A DNA stretch of 64,000 nucleotides from positions 310,001 through 374,000 of the forward strand of contig NZ_BNBI01000005.1 in the NCBI RefSeq assembly GCF_014655295.1, given 5' to 3'. A program made the translations under genes and the position numbers. Shown here piece after piece: positions 9,359-19,067 of this stretch. This DNA comes from Streptomyces fumanus. GTDB taxonomy: Bacteria > Actinomycetota > Actinomycetes > Streptomycetales > Streptomycetaceae. The notes beneath the pieces were generated by a model. The model saw nothing but the letters and a program-made list of their open reading frames with translations. It was not told the DNA's origin and did no database searches. How positions within the stretch are numbered: the stretch's first letter is position 1; each line of letters begins with the position of its first letter.

Positions 9359-10291
9359 ATGGGGGTCTTCGTCTTCCTCCCGCTGGTCCTGCCGCTGACG
9401 GCGTGGCCCGTCGCCCGCCTCGCCGAACAGCACCTGCACCCCCGTACCGCGACCCGGCTGCTCACCGGCGTGGCCGCCGTGATGGCGCTGTGCAGCACGG
9501 TCTGCCTGGCCCTGGCGATGGTGGTGGGCACCGCCCAACTGCCCGGCAACCCGCTCCCCGACGGCTGGTCCGACCCGGAGGTGCGGGCCGCCGTGCCGTA
9601 CGACGAGGTGGCCGGCCAGGCCGCGATCCCGGCGCTGTGCGCGGTCGTCACGGCCTGCGCCCGCGAACTGTGGCGGCACGGCCGGGTACGCCGCCGCGCC
9701 CACCGCGCGCTGGCCGGGCTGCCCGGCACCTCGGTGGCCGTGCTGCCGGACGCCGTGCCGTACGCCTACGCGCTGCCCGGCGGCCGACGGGACCGGGTCG
9801 TGGTGACCACCGCGCTGCTGGCGTGCCTGGAACCCGCCGAGCGGCGGGCGCTCTTCGCCCACGAGCGCGCCCACCTCGCCGCCCGGCACCACCGGTTCCT
9901 GCTCACCGTCCGGCTCGCCGCGCTGGCCAACCCGTTCCTGCGGCCGCTGCGCACGGCGGTGTCGTACACGGCGGAGCGGTGGGCCGACGAGGCGGCGGCC
10001 GGCGCGGTCGGCAGCCGCCGCACGGTGGCGACCGCCATCGGCAAGGCGGCCCTGGTCTCCCGGGGCACCCCCGCCGCCACCCTGGCCGGCCTCGCCGCCC
10101 CGGGCCCGGTCCCGCGCCGGGTGGCGGCCCTGCTCGGCCCGGCCCCGGCGGTGCGCCGCCGCCCGCCCGTGTTCACCTCGGTGGGCCTGGCGGCGTGGGG
10201 CGCGGCCGTGGGCACCGCGGTGTCGGTGATGTCGTCCGCGAACTCGGCGGTCACGATGTTCCTGGTCCTGAAGGCGGCCACACCGCTGTGA
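9359..10291 (+). CDS. M56 (BlaR1-like) membrane zinc metallopeptidase
   Basis: The 310-residue integral membrane protein has about four hydrophobic segments (residues 2-20, 33-60, 85-100 and a C-terminal one near 275-300). The cytoplasmic zinc protease motif is HERAH (168-172), and the third ligand is probably the Glu in AERWADEAA. It lacks the C-terminal penicillin-binding sensor domain of true BlaR1, as do most actinobacterial M56 proteins. Together with the BlaI-type repressor 6 nt upstream it should form a signal-relay operon. Its target presumably is that repressor. Confidence 0.9.
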   Translation: MGVFVFLPLVLPLTAWPVARLAEQHLHPRTATRLLTGVAAVMALCSTVCLALAMVVGTAQLPGNPLPDGWSDPEVRAAVPYDEVAGQAAIPALCAVVTACARELWRHGRVRRRAHRALAGLPGTSVAVLPDAVPYAYALPGGRRDRVVVTTALLACLEPAERRALFAHERAHLAARHHRFLLTVRLAALANPFLRPLRTAVSYTAERWADEAAAGAVGSRRTVATAIGKAALVSRGTPAATLAGLAAPGPVPRRVAALLGPAPAVRRRPPVFTSVGLAAWGAAVGTAVSVMSSANSAVTMFLVLKAATPL

Positions 10292-10382
10292 GCCGGGCGG
10301 GCGCCCGCCGTTCCGGCCGTTCCGGCCGGCCCGGCGGTCTCGCGGCGGCCCTCGCGGCACCGTGCCGCCGGGCGCCCGCTGA

Positions 10383-10430
10383 CCTGGCGCCCGTTGATCC
10401 TGGCGTCCGTTGATCCTGGCGCCCGCTGAC
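10383..10430. repeat. 16-bp tandem repeat, three copies plus a divergent one
   Basis: Units begin at 10383, 10399 and 10415 with consensus CCTGGCGCCCGTTGAT (variants C/T at positions 9 and 12). A fourth, degenerate unit precedes them at 10368. Confidence 0.85.
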
Positions 10431-10434
10431 CCCT

Positions 10435-10545
10435 GCGGCCCCGGTGGCCGAGCGGCGGACCGGCTGTCGTGGCGGCCCCGGTGGCCGAGCGGCGGACCGG
10501 CTGTCGTGGCGGCCCCGGTGGCCGAGCGGCGGACCGGCCTTCGCG
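10435..10545. repeat. 37-bp tandem repeat, three copies
   Basis: The first two copies (10435-10471 and 10472-10508) are identical from GCGGCCCCGGTGGCC onward. The third (10509-10545) diverges in its last third (CCTTC for CTGTC). Near-identity suggests recent slippage or duplication. Confidence 0.9.
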
Positions 10546-10714
10546 GCGGCCTGTCACCCGGCGTCCGGTGGACGGTCGGGGCAGGCCCTCGCAGTTGCCC
10601 GGCGCCCGGTGGGCAGCCGGTGAAGCGGCCCTCGCGGAAACCCGGTGTCGGTGGGCGACGGTGTACGGCTACGGTGGCGTGCCGTCGCAGTCGTCACCGC
10701 AGGAACGGACCGCC

Positions 10715-11227
10715 ATGCCGCAGCCCTGGATCACCCGCCCCGAGACGCCCGCCGACGTCCCCGCGATCCGGGAGGTGCTCCGCGCCGCGTTCCCCACGGC
10801 CCTGGAGGCCGACCTCGTGGACGCGCTGCGCGCCGACCCGGACGCGTGGATCGAGGGCCTGTCCCTGGTCGCGGTGGACGGCACCGGGACCCCCGTCGCC
10901 CAGGCCCTGCTGACGCGCTGCCACATCGGCGAGTCCCCGGCGCTCTGCCTGGGGCCGTGCGCGGTCCGGCCCGAGCGGCAGCGCACCGGCGCCGGCTCGG
11001 CGGTCGTACGGGCGGCGCTGGACGCGGCCCGGCGGCGGGGCGAGCACCACGTCGTCGTCCTCGGGCACCCCGCGTACTACCCGCGTTTCGGCTTCGGCCG
11101 GGCCTCCGCGCACGGCATCGGGGTCGCCTTCGACGTGCCGGACGAGGCGCTGATGGCCCTCACCCTGGACCCCGCCCGCCCGCTGCCCGCGGGCACCGTG
11201 CGCTACGCCGCCCCGTTCGGCGTCTGA
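10715..11227 (+). CDS. GNAT-family N-acetyltransferase
   Basis: This 170-residue acetyl-CoA-dependent transferase has ADVPAIREVLRAAF at the N-terminus, the acetyl-CoA loop in LGPCAVRPERQRTGAGSAVVRAAL (consensus Q/RxxGxG/A) and HPAYYPRFGFGRAS, a run typical of the YhbS-like GNAT subgroup. The substrate is unknown. The ATG at 10715 has AGGAAC 8 nt upstream. Longer frames upstream run through the repeats and are not believed. Confidence 0.9.
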   Translation: MPQPWITRPETPADVPAIREVLRAAFPTALEADLVDALRADPDAWIEGLSLVAVDGTGTPVAQALLTRCHIGESPALCLGPCAVRPERQRTGAGSAVVRAALDAARRRGEHHVVVLGHPAYYPRFGFGRASAHGIGVAFDVPDEALMALTLDPARPLPAGTVRYAAPFGV

Positions 11228-11241
11228 CCCCCGGACGCGGA

Positions 11242-11272
11242 AGGAGGACGGGCCGCCGGGGCCCGTCCTCCT
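11242..11272. terminator. Bidirectional terminator, acetyltransferase/exporter
   Basis: AGGAGGACGGGC (11242-11253) pairs with GCCCGTCCTCCT (11261-11272) over a 7-nt loop between the convergent genes. Confidence 0.8.
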
Positions 11273-11294
11273 GTGGTCGCACGGCGGCTGCGGG

Positions 11295-12911
11295 TCAGCC
11301 GACGGGGGCCGCCGGGCCCTTGTCGGCCGTCGCGGACGCCGCGCCGGCCTCCTCGGCCAGCCGCTCCATGCCGCTGGTGGTCTTCAGCGGCTTCTCCTTG
11401 ATGAAGACCACGGCGACCAGCGCCAGCAGCGCGAACGGCGTGGCGATCAGGAACAGGTCGGCGGTGGCGACCCCGTAGGCGTGCTCGACGATCTCCCGCA
11501 TCGGCGCGGGCAGCGTGCTCATGTCCGGAACGCTGCCCTCGCCGACGCCGCCGCCCGCACCGCCCCCGGCCACGCCCGCCTTCTCAAGGCCCTTGGTCAT
11601 CTCGTCGGCGACCCGGCTGGCGAGGATCGCGCCCAGCACGGAGGTACCGATGGTGCCGCCCATGCTGCGGAAGAAGGACAGCACCGAGGTGGCGGCGCCC
11701 AGCTCGGCGGCGGGGACGTCGTTCTGCGCGGCCAGCACCAGGTTCTGCATCAGCATGCCGACACCGATGCCGAGCACGGCCATGTAGACGCTGAGCAGCC
11801 CGAAGTGGGTGTCGGCGCCGATCAGGGAGAGCAGCGCCAGACCGGCCGTCATGATGACGGCGCCCGCCACCAGGTACACCTTCCACTTGCCGGTCCGGCT
11901 GATGATCTGGCCGGCGACCGTGGAGGACACCAGCAGACCGAGGATCATCGGCAGGGACATCAGGCCCGCCATGGTCGGCGACTTGCCCAGCGAGACCTGG
12001 AAGTACTGCGACAGGAAGACGGTCCCGCCGAACATGGCGACACCGACCAGGAGGCTGGCGACCGTGGTCAGGGCGACCGTGCGGTTCCTGAAGATGTCCA
12101 GCGGAATGATCGGCTCGGCGGTGCGGGCCTCGACGAACACCGCGAGGACCAGCAGCAGGACGCCGCCGACGGTGAGCGCGGCGGTCTGCCAGGACGCCCA
12201 GTCGAACCGGTTGCCAGCCAGCGACACCCAGATGAGCAGCGCGCAGACACCGGCGACGATGAGGAAGGCACCGAGCCAGTCGATCTTCACCTGGCGCTTG
12301 ACGGTGGGCAGCTTCAGTGTGCGCTGGAGCAGGAAGATGGCGAGCAGCGCGAACGGCACGCCGATGAAGAAGCACCAGCGCCAGCCCAGCCAGTCGGTGT
12401 CCACCAGCACACCGCCGATGAGCGGTCCGGCCACGGTGCCGACGGCGAAGACGGCACCGAAGATGCCGGAGTACTTGCCCAGCTCCCGGGGCGGGATCAC
12501 GGCGGCCATCACGACCTGCGCGAGCGCGGTCAGACCGCCCGCGCCGATGCCCTGCACGACCCGGCTGAAGATCAGCAGCGTCGTCTCGTGGGAGAAGCCC
12601 GCCAGCAGCGAACCGATCACGAACATCAGCAGCGAGAGCTGGAGCAGCAGCTTCTTGTTGAACAGGTCCGACAGCTTGCCCCACAGCGGCACCGTGGCGG
12701 TCATCGCCAGCAGTTCGGCGGTGACGACCCAGGTGTACGAAGACTGGCCGGCACCGAGGTCGGCGATGATCGTGGGCAGCGCGTTGGACACCACGGTGCC
12801 CGCCAGGATGGCGACGAACATGCCGGCCATCAGCCCCGACATCGCCTGGAGTATCTGCTTCTGGGTCATGGAACTGGGCGGCGCGCCGGCGGGCGCCTGG
12901 GAAGCGGTCAC
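11295..12911 (-). CDS. MFS drug exporter, DHA2 (EmrB/QacA) family
   Basis: The 538-residue membrane protein has 14 predicted helices. Motif A is GKLSDLFNKKLLL, the antiporter motif C is about residues 155-175 (AVGTVAGPLIGGVLVD), and the fold is like proton-driven multidrug exporters. The start is the GTG at 12911 behind a GAAAGAGAAG ribosome site. A TetR gene lies immediately upstream on the same strand, so the pair is probably a self-contained resistance unit: TetR senses a compound and the exporter removes it. The compound is not predictable. Confidence 0.93.
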   Translation of the reverse strand: MTASQAPAGAPPSSMTQKQILQAMSGLMAGMFVAILAGTVVSNALPTIIADLGAGQSSYTWVVTAELLAMTATVPLWGKLSDLFNKKLLLQLSLLMFVIGSLLAGFSHETTLLIFSRVVQGIGAGGLTALAQVVMAAVIPPRELGKYSGIFGAVFAVGTVAGPLIGGVLVDTDWLGWRWCFFIGVPFALLAIFLLQRTLKLPTVKRQVKIDWLGAFLIVAGVCALLIWVSLAGNRFDWASWQTAALTVGGVLLLVLAVFVEARTAEPIIPLDIFRNRTVALTTVASLLVGVAMFGGTVFLSQYFQVSLGKSPTMAGLMSLPMILGLLVSSTVAGQIISRTGKWKVYLVAGAVIMTAGLALLSLIGADTHFGLLSVYMAVLGIGVGMLMQNLVLAAQNDVPAAELGAATSVLSFFRSMGGTIGTSVLGAILASRVADEMTKGLEKAGVAGGGAGGGVGEGSVPDMSTLPAPMREIVEHAYGVATADLFLIATPFALLALVAVVFIKEKPLKTTSGMERLAEEAGAASATADKGPAAPVG

Positions 12912-13008
12912 GACTTCTCTTTCGACGGTGGTGATCGGTGCTCCGCGCGGACCGGGCGGGCACCTCGCGGGGTGCCCCGGCCGTGCGGGACGGACAGCGT
13001 CCGGCCGG

Positions 13009-13037
13009 CGGCCCGCCCCGGGGTGCGGGGCGGGCCG
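13009..13037 (-). terminator. Hairpin between the TetR and exporter genes
   Basis: CGGCCCGCCCC (13009-13019) pairs with GGGGCGGGCCG (13027-13037) over 7 nt, immediately downstream of the TetR stop. It could reduce read-through into the exporter. Confidence 0.55.
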
Positions 13038-13047
13038 GCGCGGCGGG

Positions 13048-13746
13048 TTACGCGGGCGGCGCCGGGAGTCCGGCGGCGAGGTGGGCGAACACCTCCTGGA
13101 ACACGTCGCGGAAGGCGCGTTCCTCCGGGCGGGCGCACCAGTGGTCCACGCTGACCCGGACGGCGGTGACCGCCACCGCGGCCAGCAGCCGCGGATACAG
13201 GTCCAGTGCCTTGCGGCGCTCGCAGCCGGCGTCGGGCGGTGCCGCCGGGGCGCCGGCCGGCGCGTGGGCGCTCTCCGGGGCCCGGGTGCCGGGGCCGGAG
13301 CGGAGCCGCTCGGCGACGGCCTCGGCCAGTTCGGTCTCGTCGGCCAGGTGTGCGCTCAGGCTGCGGACCATCAGGTGGGGTGCGGCGCGCAGCACCTCGC
13401 CGTGCAGCCGCCACAGCTCGTGCTGCTGCTCGGCCTCGGCCAGCTCCGCGGCCATCGCGTCCCGCAGCGCCAGGAGCGGGGGCAGGTCGGCCGGCGCGTC
13501 CAGCAGGGACCGGCGGACTCGGGCCCCGGTCTCGGCGTCGGTGAGGACGAACACGTCGTCGCGGGTGTCGAAGTAGTTGAAGAACGTCCGGACGGAGACG
13601 CCGGCCGCCGCGCTGATCGCCTCCACGGTGACCTTCTCCGCCCCGTGCTCGGCGGCCAGGCGCACCGCGGCCTCGGTGAGAGCGGCCCGCGTCGCCCGCT
13701 TCTTCCGCTCCCGCAGGCCGCCCCCCGGGGCGCTCTTCTCCGACAT
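13048..13746 (-). CDS. TetR-family regulator of the adjacent exporter
   Basis: The protein is 232 residues from the ATG at 13746. The HTH is RKKRATRAALTEAAVRLAAEHGAEKVTVEAISAAAGVSVRTFFNYFDTRDDVF, where RTFFNYF is characteristic of TetR proteins paired with DHA2 exporters. A second ATG at 13755 would add MQV. Neither start has a strong ribosome site, so the mRNA may have a very short leader. Tandem TGCA-N5-TGCA sites overlap the start region and are probable autoregulatory operators. Confidence 0.92.
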   Translation of the reverse strand: MSEKSAPGGGLRERKKRATRAALTEAAVRLAAEHGAEKVTVEAISAAAGVSVRTFFNYFDTRDDVFVLTDAETGARVRRSLLDAPADLPPLLALRDAMAAELAEAEQQHELWRLHGEVLRAAPHLMVRSLSAHLADETELAEAVAERLRSGPGTRAPESAHAPAGAPAAPPDAGCERRKALDLYPRLLAAVAVTAVRVSVDHWCARPEERAFRDVFQEVFAHLAAGLPAPPA

Positions 13747-13749
13747 AAC

Positions 13750-13781
13750 TTGCATGCTATGCAAAGATGCACGCTCTGCAA
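13750..13781. promoter_or_regulatory. Tandem TGCA-N5-TGCA operators
   Basis: TTGCATGCTATGCAA (13750-13764) is a perfect inverted repeat around GCT. ATGCACGCTCTGCAA (13767-13781) repeats the pattern with weaker outer bases. The centres are 17 bp apart and directly abut or overlap the TetR start codon. Confidence 0.75.
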
Positions 13782-14251
13782 AATCAGCAGGGGCGCGCGC
13801 TCGGGGCGTCGCAGGCGGGCTCCGTCGGCCTCGGCGTGCACCCGGCGGCTCCCGCCGGGTCGTGCGCGACGGGCGTGCGGCGGAGCCGCGGGGGTAGGCG
13901 ACGGCGGGACGGTCGCCGTCGGAGTCGGCGCCGAGGGCGGCCGTGCCGTACCCGGTGACTCCCTGGGCGCGCACCCCGCGGACCCGCTCCCCGGGGTGCG
14001 TACGCCGTAGGTCTCCGAGAGGCGTACGCCCCCGCCCCCCGGGGCCCGCCCCCCGAGGCGCGTACGCCCCCGCCCCCCCCCGGCGCCCATATCCCACGCG
14101 TCCCCAAAAGTGACCCGAACGGCCCTGCCGGGTACCCGGCCGCCGCACCGAGGGTGGTGGGATGTGCGCATCGGCACCACATCGCACCCCGGACCCCGCG
14201 CACGCCCCACCGCCCCGGCCCGACCGCTGCCCGACAGGGAAAGGAACCCCG
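13782..14251. other. Gene-free stretch upstream of phosphoketolase
   Basis: No gene is supported here. The first part is the TetR upstream region. The middle carries C-rich direct repeats, including two copies of a 19-bp unit starting GCGTACGCCCCC at 14022 and 14060. The last 150 nt are the phosphoketolase leader, which contains a GGGTAC at 14130-14135 without a matching -35. Confidence 0.6.
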
Positions 14252-16633
14252 ATGTCCGCTCCGCAGCAGGTGCCCGACGTGCTCCCGGACGAGGAGCTGG
14301 CCGCCCTGGACGCCCACTGGCGTGCCGCCAACTACCTCTCCGTGGGCCAGATCTACCTGATGGCCAACCCGCTGCTCACCGAGCCGCTGCGCCCGGAGCA
14401 CGTCAAACCGCGGCTGCTCGGCCACTGGGGCACCTCACCCGGCCTGAACCTCGTGCACACCCACCTCAACCGGGTGATCCGGGCCCGCGACCTGGACGCG
14501 CTGTGCATCTGGGGGCCGGGACACGGCGGGCCCGCCGTGCTCGCCAACTCCTGGCTGGAGGGCACGTACACCGAGACCTATCCCGACATCACCCGGGACG
14601 CGGCCGGGATGGCCCGGCTGTTCAAGCAGTTCTCCTTCCCCGGCGGGGTGCCCAGCCATGTCGCGCCCGAGACGCCGGGCTCCATCCACGAGGGCGGGGA
14701 GCTCGGCTACTCCCTGTCGCACGCCTACGGTGCCGCCTTCGACCACCCGGACCTGGTGGTCGCCTGTGTGATCGGCGACGGCGAGGCGGAGACCGGCCCG
14801 CTCGCCGCGTCCTGGCACTCCAACAAGTTCCTCGACCCGGTGCACGACGGCGCGGTCCTGCCGATCCTCCACCTCAACGGCTACAAGATCGCCAACCCGA
14901 CGGTCCTGGCCCGGCTCCCCGAGGACGAACTCGACGCCCTGCTGCGCGGCTACGGCCACGACCCGATCCACGTCACCGGCGACGAGCCCGCCGCCGTGCA
15001 CCGCGCGATGGCCCGCGCCATGGACACCGCCCTGGACCGCATCGCCGCCCTCCAGCGCGCCGCCCGCGAGGACGGCGCCACCGAACGCCCCCGCTGGCCG
15101 GTGATCGTGCTGCGCACCCCGAAGGGCTGGACCGGCCCCGCCGAGGTCGACGGCCGGCCCGTCGAGGGCACCTGGCGCGCCCACCAGGTCCCCATGGCCG
15201 CCGTCCGGGACAACCCCGAGCACCTGCGGCAACTGGAGGACTGGCTGCGCTCCTACCGGCCCGGGGAACTCTTCGACGAACACGGCGCCCCCCGCCCCGA
15301 GGTGCTCGCCTGCGTCCCGTCCGGCCCCCGCCGCCTCGGCGCCACCCCGTACGCCAACGGCGGCCTGCTGCTGCGCGAACTGCCCCTGCCGCCGCTGGAG
15401 AAGTACGCCGTCGCCGTCGACAAGCCCGGCGCCGGGACCCATGAACCCACCCGGGTCCTCGGGGACGTGCTGCGCGAGGTCATGGCCGCCACCGCCGACC
15501 GGCGCGACTTCCGGCTGGTCGGCCCCGACGAGACCGCCTCCAACCGCCTCCAGGCCGTCTACGCCGCCAGCGGCAAGGCGTGGCAGGCCGGTACCCTCCC
15601 CGTCGACGAGGACCTCGACCCGCACGGCCGGGTGATGGAGATCCTCTCCGAACACACCTGCCAGGGCTGGCTGGAGGGCTACCTCCTCACCGGCCGGCAC
15701 GGACTGTTCTCCTGCTACGAGGCGTTCGTGCACATCGTCGACTCGATGGTCAACCAGCACATCAAATGGCTCAGGGTGACCCGCCGGTTGCCCTGGCGGG
15801 CCCCCATCGCCTCCCTCAACTACCTGCTCACCTCGCACGTGTGGCGCCAGGACCACAACGGGTTCTCGCACCAGGACCCCGGCTTCGTGGACCACATCCT
15901 CAACAAGAGCCCCGAGGCCGTCCGGGTCTACTTCCCGCCGGACGCCAACACCCTGCTCTCCGTCGCCGACCACGCCCTGCGCAGCCGCGACTACGTCAAT
16001 GTCATCGTCGCCGGGAAGCAGCCCTGCTTCGACTGGCTGACCATGGAGCAGGCCCGCAGGCACTGCGCGCGCGGCGCCGGTGTCTGGGACTGGGCCGGCA
16101 CCGAGGACGGCACCCGGGAACCCGACGTGGTGCTCGCCTGCGCCGGTGACGTGCCCACCCAGGAGATCCTGGCCGCCGCCCAACTGCTCCGCCGGCACCT
16201 GCCCGAACTCGCCGTCCGCGTGGTCAACGTGGTCGACATCGCCCGGCTGCTGCCCAGTGGCGAACACCCGCACGGCATGAGCGACTTCGAGTACGACGGC
16301 CTGTTCACCCCCGGCAAACCGGTCATCTTCGCCTACCACGGCTACCCGTGGCTGATCCACCGGCTGGCCTACCGGCGCCACGGCCACCAGCACCTGCATG
16401 TGCGCGGCTACAAGGAGATCGGCACCACGACCACCCCGTTCGACATGGTCGTCGGCAACGACATGGACCGCTACCGCCTGGTCATGGACGTCATCGACCG
16501 GGTCCCCGGCCTCGCCGTCCGGGCCGCCGCCGTCCGCCAGCGCATGGAGGACGCCCGGCTGCGCCACCACGACCACATCCGCGAGTACGGCGTCGACCTG
16601 CCCGAGGTCGCCGACTGGTCCTGGGACGGCTGA
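14252..16633 (+). CDS. xfp: Xylulose-5-phosphate/fructose-6-phosphate phosphoketolase
   Basis: This is a thiamine diphosphate enzyme that splits xylulose-5-P (or fructose-6-P) with phosphate into acetyl-P plus glyceraldehyde-3-P (or erythrose-4-P). The 793-residue length fits the family. Diagnostic stretches are [36 protein letters not shown], the ThDP/Mg motif [20 protein letters not shown], and C-terminal [21 protein letters not shown] precedes the ATG. A GH65 phosphorylase follows 34 nt later on the same strand, so the two are probably one operon that turns disaccharides into sugar phosphates and then acetyl-P without ATP. Confidence 0.95.
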   Translation: MSAPQQVPDVLPDEELAALDAHWRAANYLSVGQIYLMANPLLTEPLRPEHVKPRLLGHWGTSPGLNLVHTHLNRVIRARDLDALCIWGPGHGGPAVLANSWLEGTYTETYPDITRDAAGMARLFKQFSFPGGVPSHVAPETPGSIHEGGELGYSLSHAYGAAFDHPDLVVACVIGDGEAETGPLAASWHSNKFLDPVHDGAVLPILHLNGYKIANPTVLARLPEDELDALLRGYGHDPIHVTGDEPAAVHRAMARAMDTALDRIAALQRAAREDGATERPRWPVIVLRTPKGWTGPAEVDGRPVEGTWRAHQVPMAAVRDNPEHLRQLEDWLRSYRPGELFDEHGAPRPEVLACVPSGPRRLGATPYANGGLLLRELPLPPLEKYAVAVDKPGAGTHEPTRVLGDVLREVMAATADRRDFRLVGPDETASNRLQAVYAASGKAWQAGTLPVDEDLDPHGRVMEILSEHTCQGWLEGYLLTGRHGLFSCYEAFVHIVDSMVNQHIKWLRVTRRLPWRAPIASLNYLLTSHVWRQDHNGFSHQDPGFVDHILNKSPEAVRVYFPPDANTLLSVADHALRSRDYVNVIVAGKQPCFDWLTMEQARRHCARGAGVWDWAGTEDGTREPDVVLACAGDVPTQEILAAAQLLRRHLPELAVRVVNVVDIARLLPSGEHPHGMSDFEYDGLFTPGKPVIFAYHGYPWLIHRLAYRRHGHQHLHVRGYKEIGTTTTPFDMVVGNDMDRYRLVMDVIDRVPGLAVRAAAVRQRMEDARLRHHDHIREYGVDLPEVADWSWDG

Positions 16634-16667
16634 CAAGCCGCCACGACGCGCGAAGGGAGCCCCCGCC

Positions 16668-19067
16668 GTGACCGCAACCCCCGCCGCCACCTGGGAGTAC
16701 GACGGCTACCACCCGGCCGAGGAACGGCTGCGGGAGTCCCTGTGCACCCTCGGCAACGGCTACTTCGCGACCCGCGGCGCACTGCCCGAGTGCGCCGCGG
16801 ACGACGTGCACTACCCGGGCACCTACGCGGCCGGCTGCTACAACCGGCTCACCTCCACCGTCGCCGGCCGCGAGGTGGAGAACGAGGACATGGTCAACCT
16901 CCCCGACTGGCTGCCGCTGCGCTTCCGCGTCCCCGGCGGCGGGTGGCTCACCCCCGACACCGCGCCGGTCCTCGCCCACCGCCAGGTCGTGCACCTGGAC
17001 CCGGGACTGCTGGAGCGCACCACCCGCTACGGGCTCGGCGGCAGCCGGGTGCTGTCGGTGCGGCAACTGCGGCTGGTGCACATGGCCGACCCCCATCTGG
17101 CCGCCCTGCGCACCGAGTTCACCGTCGAGGGCGACGCCGTGGACCTGGAGGTGGAGGCCGCGCTGGACGGCGGGGTCACCAACGCCGGGGTGCCCCGCTA
17201 CCGGCAGCTCGCCGGCCGCCACCTCACCCACGTGCACACCGGCGAGGCCGCGCCCGGCACGGTGTGGCTGCGCTGCCGCACCCGCACCTCCGACATCCGG
17301 ATCGGCCTCGCCTCCCGGGTGACCGCCGGCGTGCCGGTCGTCCCCGGCTCCCGGGACCTGTGCGCCACCCAGCGGCTCACCCTGGAGCTGACCCCCGGCC
17401 GGACCGCCGCCGTCGACAAGACCGTCGCCCTGCACACCTCCCGCGACCCGGCGATCAGCGACCCGCTCCAGGCCGCCGTCGACCGGGTGACCGCCGCGCC
17501 CGGCTTCACCGAGCTGCTGCGCACCCACCGCACCGCCTGGGCCCAACTGTGGCGCCGGGCCCGCCTGGAGGTGCCCGGCGAGGCGGGCGCCATCCTGCGC
17601 CTGCACCTCTTCCACGTCCTGATGACGCTCTCCCCGCACACCGCCGACCTCGACGTCGGCGTACCCGCCCGGGGCCTGCACGGGGAGGCGTACCGGGGCC
17701 ATGTCTTCTGGGACGAACTGTTCGTCCTGCCCTACCTCGACCTGCACTTCCCGGAGGTGTCCCGGGCGCTGCTGCACTACCGGCACCGCCGGCTGGAACG
17801 GGCCCGCGCCGCGGCCCGCGCGATCGGCCGGCGGGGCGCGCTGTACCCGTGGCAGAGCGGCAGCGACGGCCGTGAAGAGACCCAGCGGCTGCACCTCAAC
17901 CCCCGCTCCGGCCGCTGGCTGTCCGACCACTCCCACCTCCAGCACCACGTCGGCTCCGCCATCGCCTACAACGTGTGGCGGTACTGCGAGGCCAGCGGCG
18001 ACGCCGAGTTCCTGCACACCAAGGGCGCCGAGATGCTGCTGGAGATCGCCCGGTTCTGGGCCGACTCGGCGGTCTGGGACGACCGTCTGGGCCGGCACCG
18101 CATCCGGGGCGTCGTCGGCCCCGACGAGTACCACGACGCCTACCCGGACGCCGCCGCCCCCGGCCTGGACGACAACGCGTACACCAACGTCACCGCCGCC
18201 TGGGTGCTCACCCGCACCCTCCAGGTGCTGCGCGCCCTGCCCGAGCCGCGCCGCCGCGAACTGGTCGAACGCACCGACCTGGACGAGGGCGAGCTGCAGC
18301 AGTGGGAGGACGTCTCCCGCACCCTGCACATCCCCTTCCACCGGGGTGTCATCAGCCAGTTCGAGGGCTACGGCGACCTCGCCGAACTCGACTGGGACGG
18401 CTACCGCGAGCGGTACGGCGACATCCGCCGCCTGGACCGCGTCCTGGAGGCCGAGGGCGACACCGCCAACCGCTACCAGGCGTCGAAGCAGGCCGATGTG
18501 CTCATGCTCGGCTACCTGTTCTCACCCGTCGAACTCCGCTCGCTGTTCGAGCGGCTGGGACACCGCCTGGACGACGACCTCTGGCGGCGCACCGTCGACT
18601 ACTACCTGGCCCGCACCAGCCACGGCTCCACCCTCAGCGGCCTCGTGCACGGCTGGGTGCTGGCCCGCTGCCGCCGCGCCGATGCGTGGACCTACGTCCA
18701 GGAGGCCCTCAAGGGCGATGTCGCCGACCTCCAGGGCGGCACCACCGGCGAGGGCATCCACCTCGGCGCCATGGCCGGCACCCTCGACCTGGTGCAGCGC
18801 GGCCTGACCGGGCTGGAGACCCGCGCCGGCGCCCTCTGGCTGGACCCGGTGCCGCTGCCCGAGCTGTCCTCGTACGGCTTCTCACTGCGCTTCCAGGGCC
18901 ACTGGGGGGTGCGGCTGCGGCTGGAGCACGGCCGTCTGGAGATCGCCGTACCGCCCTCCGGGCCGCTGCCCATCGACGTGAGGCTGCCCGACCGGACGGT
19001 CCGCGTGTGCCCCGGCGACACCTGCCGCCTCGCGCTCGCGGACGCCGCTCAGCCCGGCAGCGGGTAG
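16668..19067 (+). CDS. GH65 disaccharide phosphorylase (maltose/trehalose/kojibiose type)
   Basis: This is an inverting phosphorylase that cleaves an alpha-glucosyl disaccharide with phosphate to beta-glucose-1-P plus the acceptor sugar. The 799-residue protein has the N-terminal beta-sandwich, the (alpha/alpha)6 barrel and a small C-terminal beta domain. The general acid is Glu487 in GVVGPDEYHD, and HGSTLSGLVHGW is the phosphate-binding loop. There is no fused phosphoglucomutase. Linkage specificity (maltose, trehalose, kojibiose or nigerose) is not decidable by eye. The start is the GTG at 16668 behind AAGGGAG. It is probably cotranscribed with the phosphoketolase, and its 3' end overlaps the convergent secreted-protein gene by 19 nt. 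Confidence 0.93.
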   Translation: MTATPAATWEYDGYHPAEERLRESLCTLGNGYFATRGALPECAADDVHYPGTYAAGCYNRLTSTVAGREVENEDMVNLPDWLPLRFRVPGGGWLTPDTAPVLAHRQVVHLDPGLLERTTRYGLGGSRVLSVRQLRLVHMADPHLAALRTEFTVEGDAVDLEVEAALDGGVTNAGVPRYRQLAGRHLTHVHTGEAAPGTVWLRCRTRTSDIRIGLASRVTAGVPVVPGSRDLCATQRLTLELTPGRTAAVDKTVALHTSRDPAISDPLQAAVDRVTAAPGFTELLRTHRTAWAQLWRRARLEVPGEAGAILRLHLFHVLMTLSPHTADLDVGVPARGLHGEAYRGHVFWDELFVLPYLDLHFPEVSRALLHYRHRRLERARAAARAIGRRGALYPWQSGSDGREETQRLHLNPRSGRWLSDHSHLQHHVGSAIAYNVWRYCEASGDAEFLHTKGAEMLLEIARFWADSAVWDDRLGRHRIRGVVGPDEYHDAYPDAAAPGLDDNAYTNVTAAWVLTRTLQVLRALPEPRRRELVERTDLDEGELQQWEDVSRTLHIPFHRGVISQFEGYGDLAELDWDGYRERYGDIRRLDRVLEAEGDTANRYQASKQADVLMLGYLFSPVELRSLFERLGHRLDDDLWRRTVDYYLARTSHGSTLSGLVHGWVLARCRRADAWTYVQEALKGDVADLQGGTTGEGIHLGAMAGTLDLVQRGLTGLETRAGALWLDPVPLPELSSYGFSLRFQGHWGVRLRLEHGRLEIAVPPSGPLPIDVRLPDRTVRVCPGDTCRLALADAAQPGSG

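Larger units (their letters stand above)
10292..10714. other. Gene-free stretch with two tandem repeat arrays
   Basis: No convincing gene lies in these 423 nt. Reading frames through it are repeat-derived. It holds a 16-bp array followed by a 37-bp array (listed separately). The last 70 nt form the upstream region of the acetyltransferase. Confidence 0.7.

Noticed and set aside
10383..10545. CRISPR array
   Set aside because: Repeats are directly tandem without unique spacers and no cas genes are present.
14130..14135. GGGTAC as a SigB promoter for phosphoketolase
   Set aside because: No GNNT -35 at 14-16 nt. GGGTACCC is a chance palindrome in GC-rich DNA.
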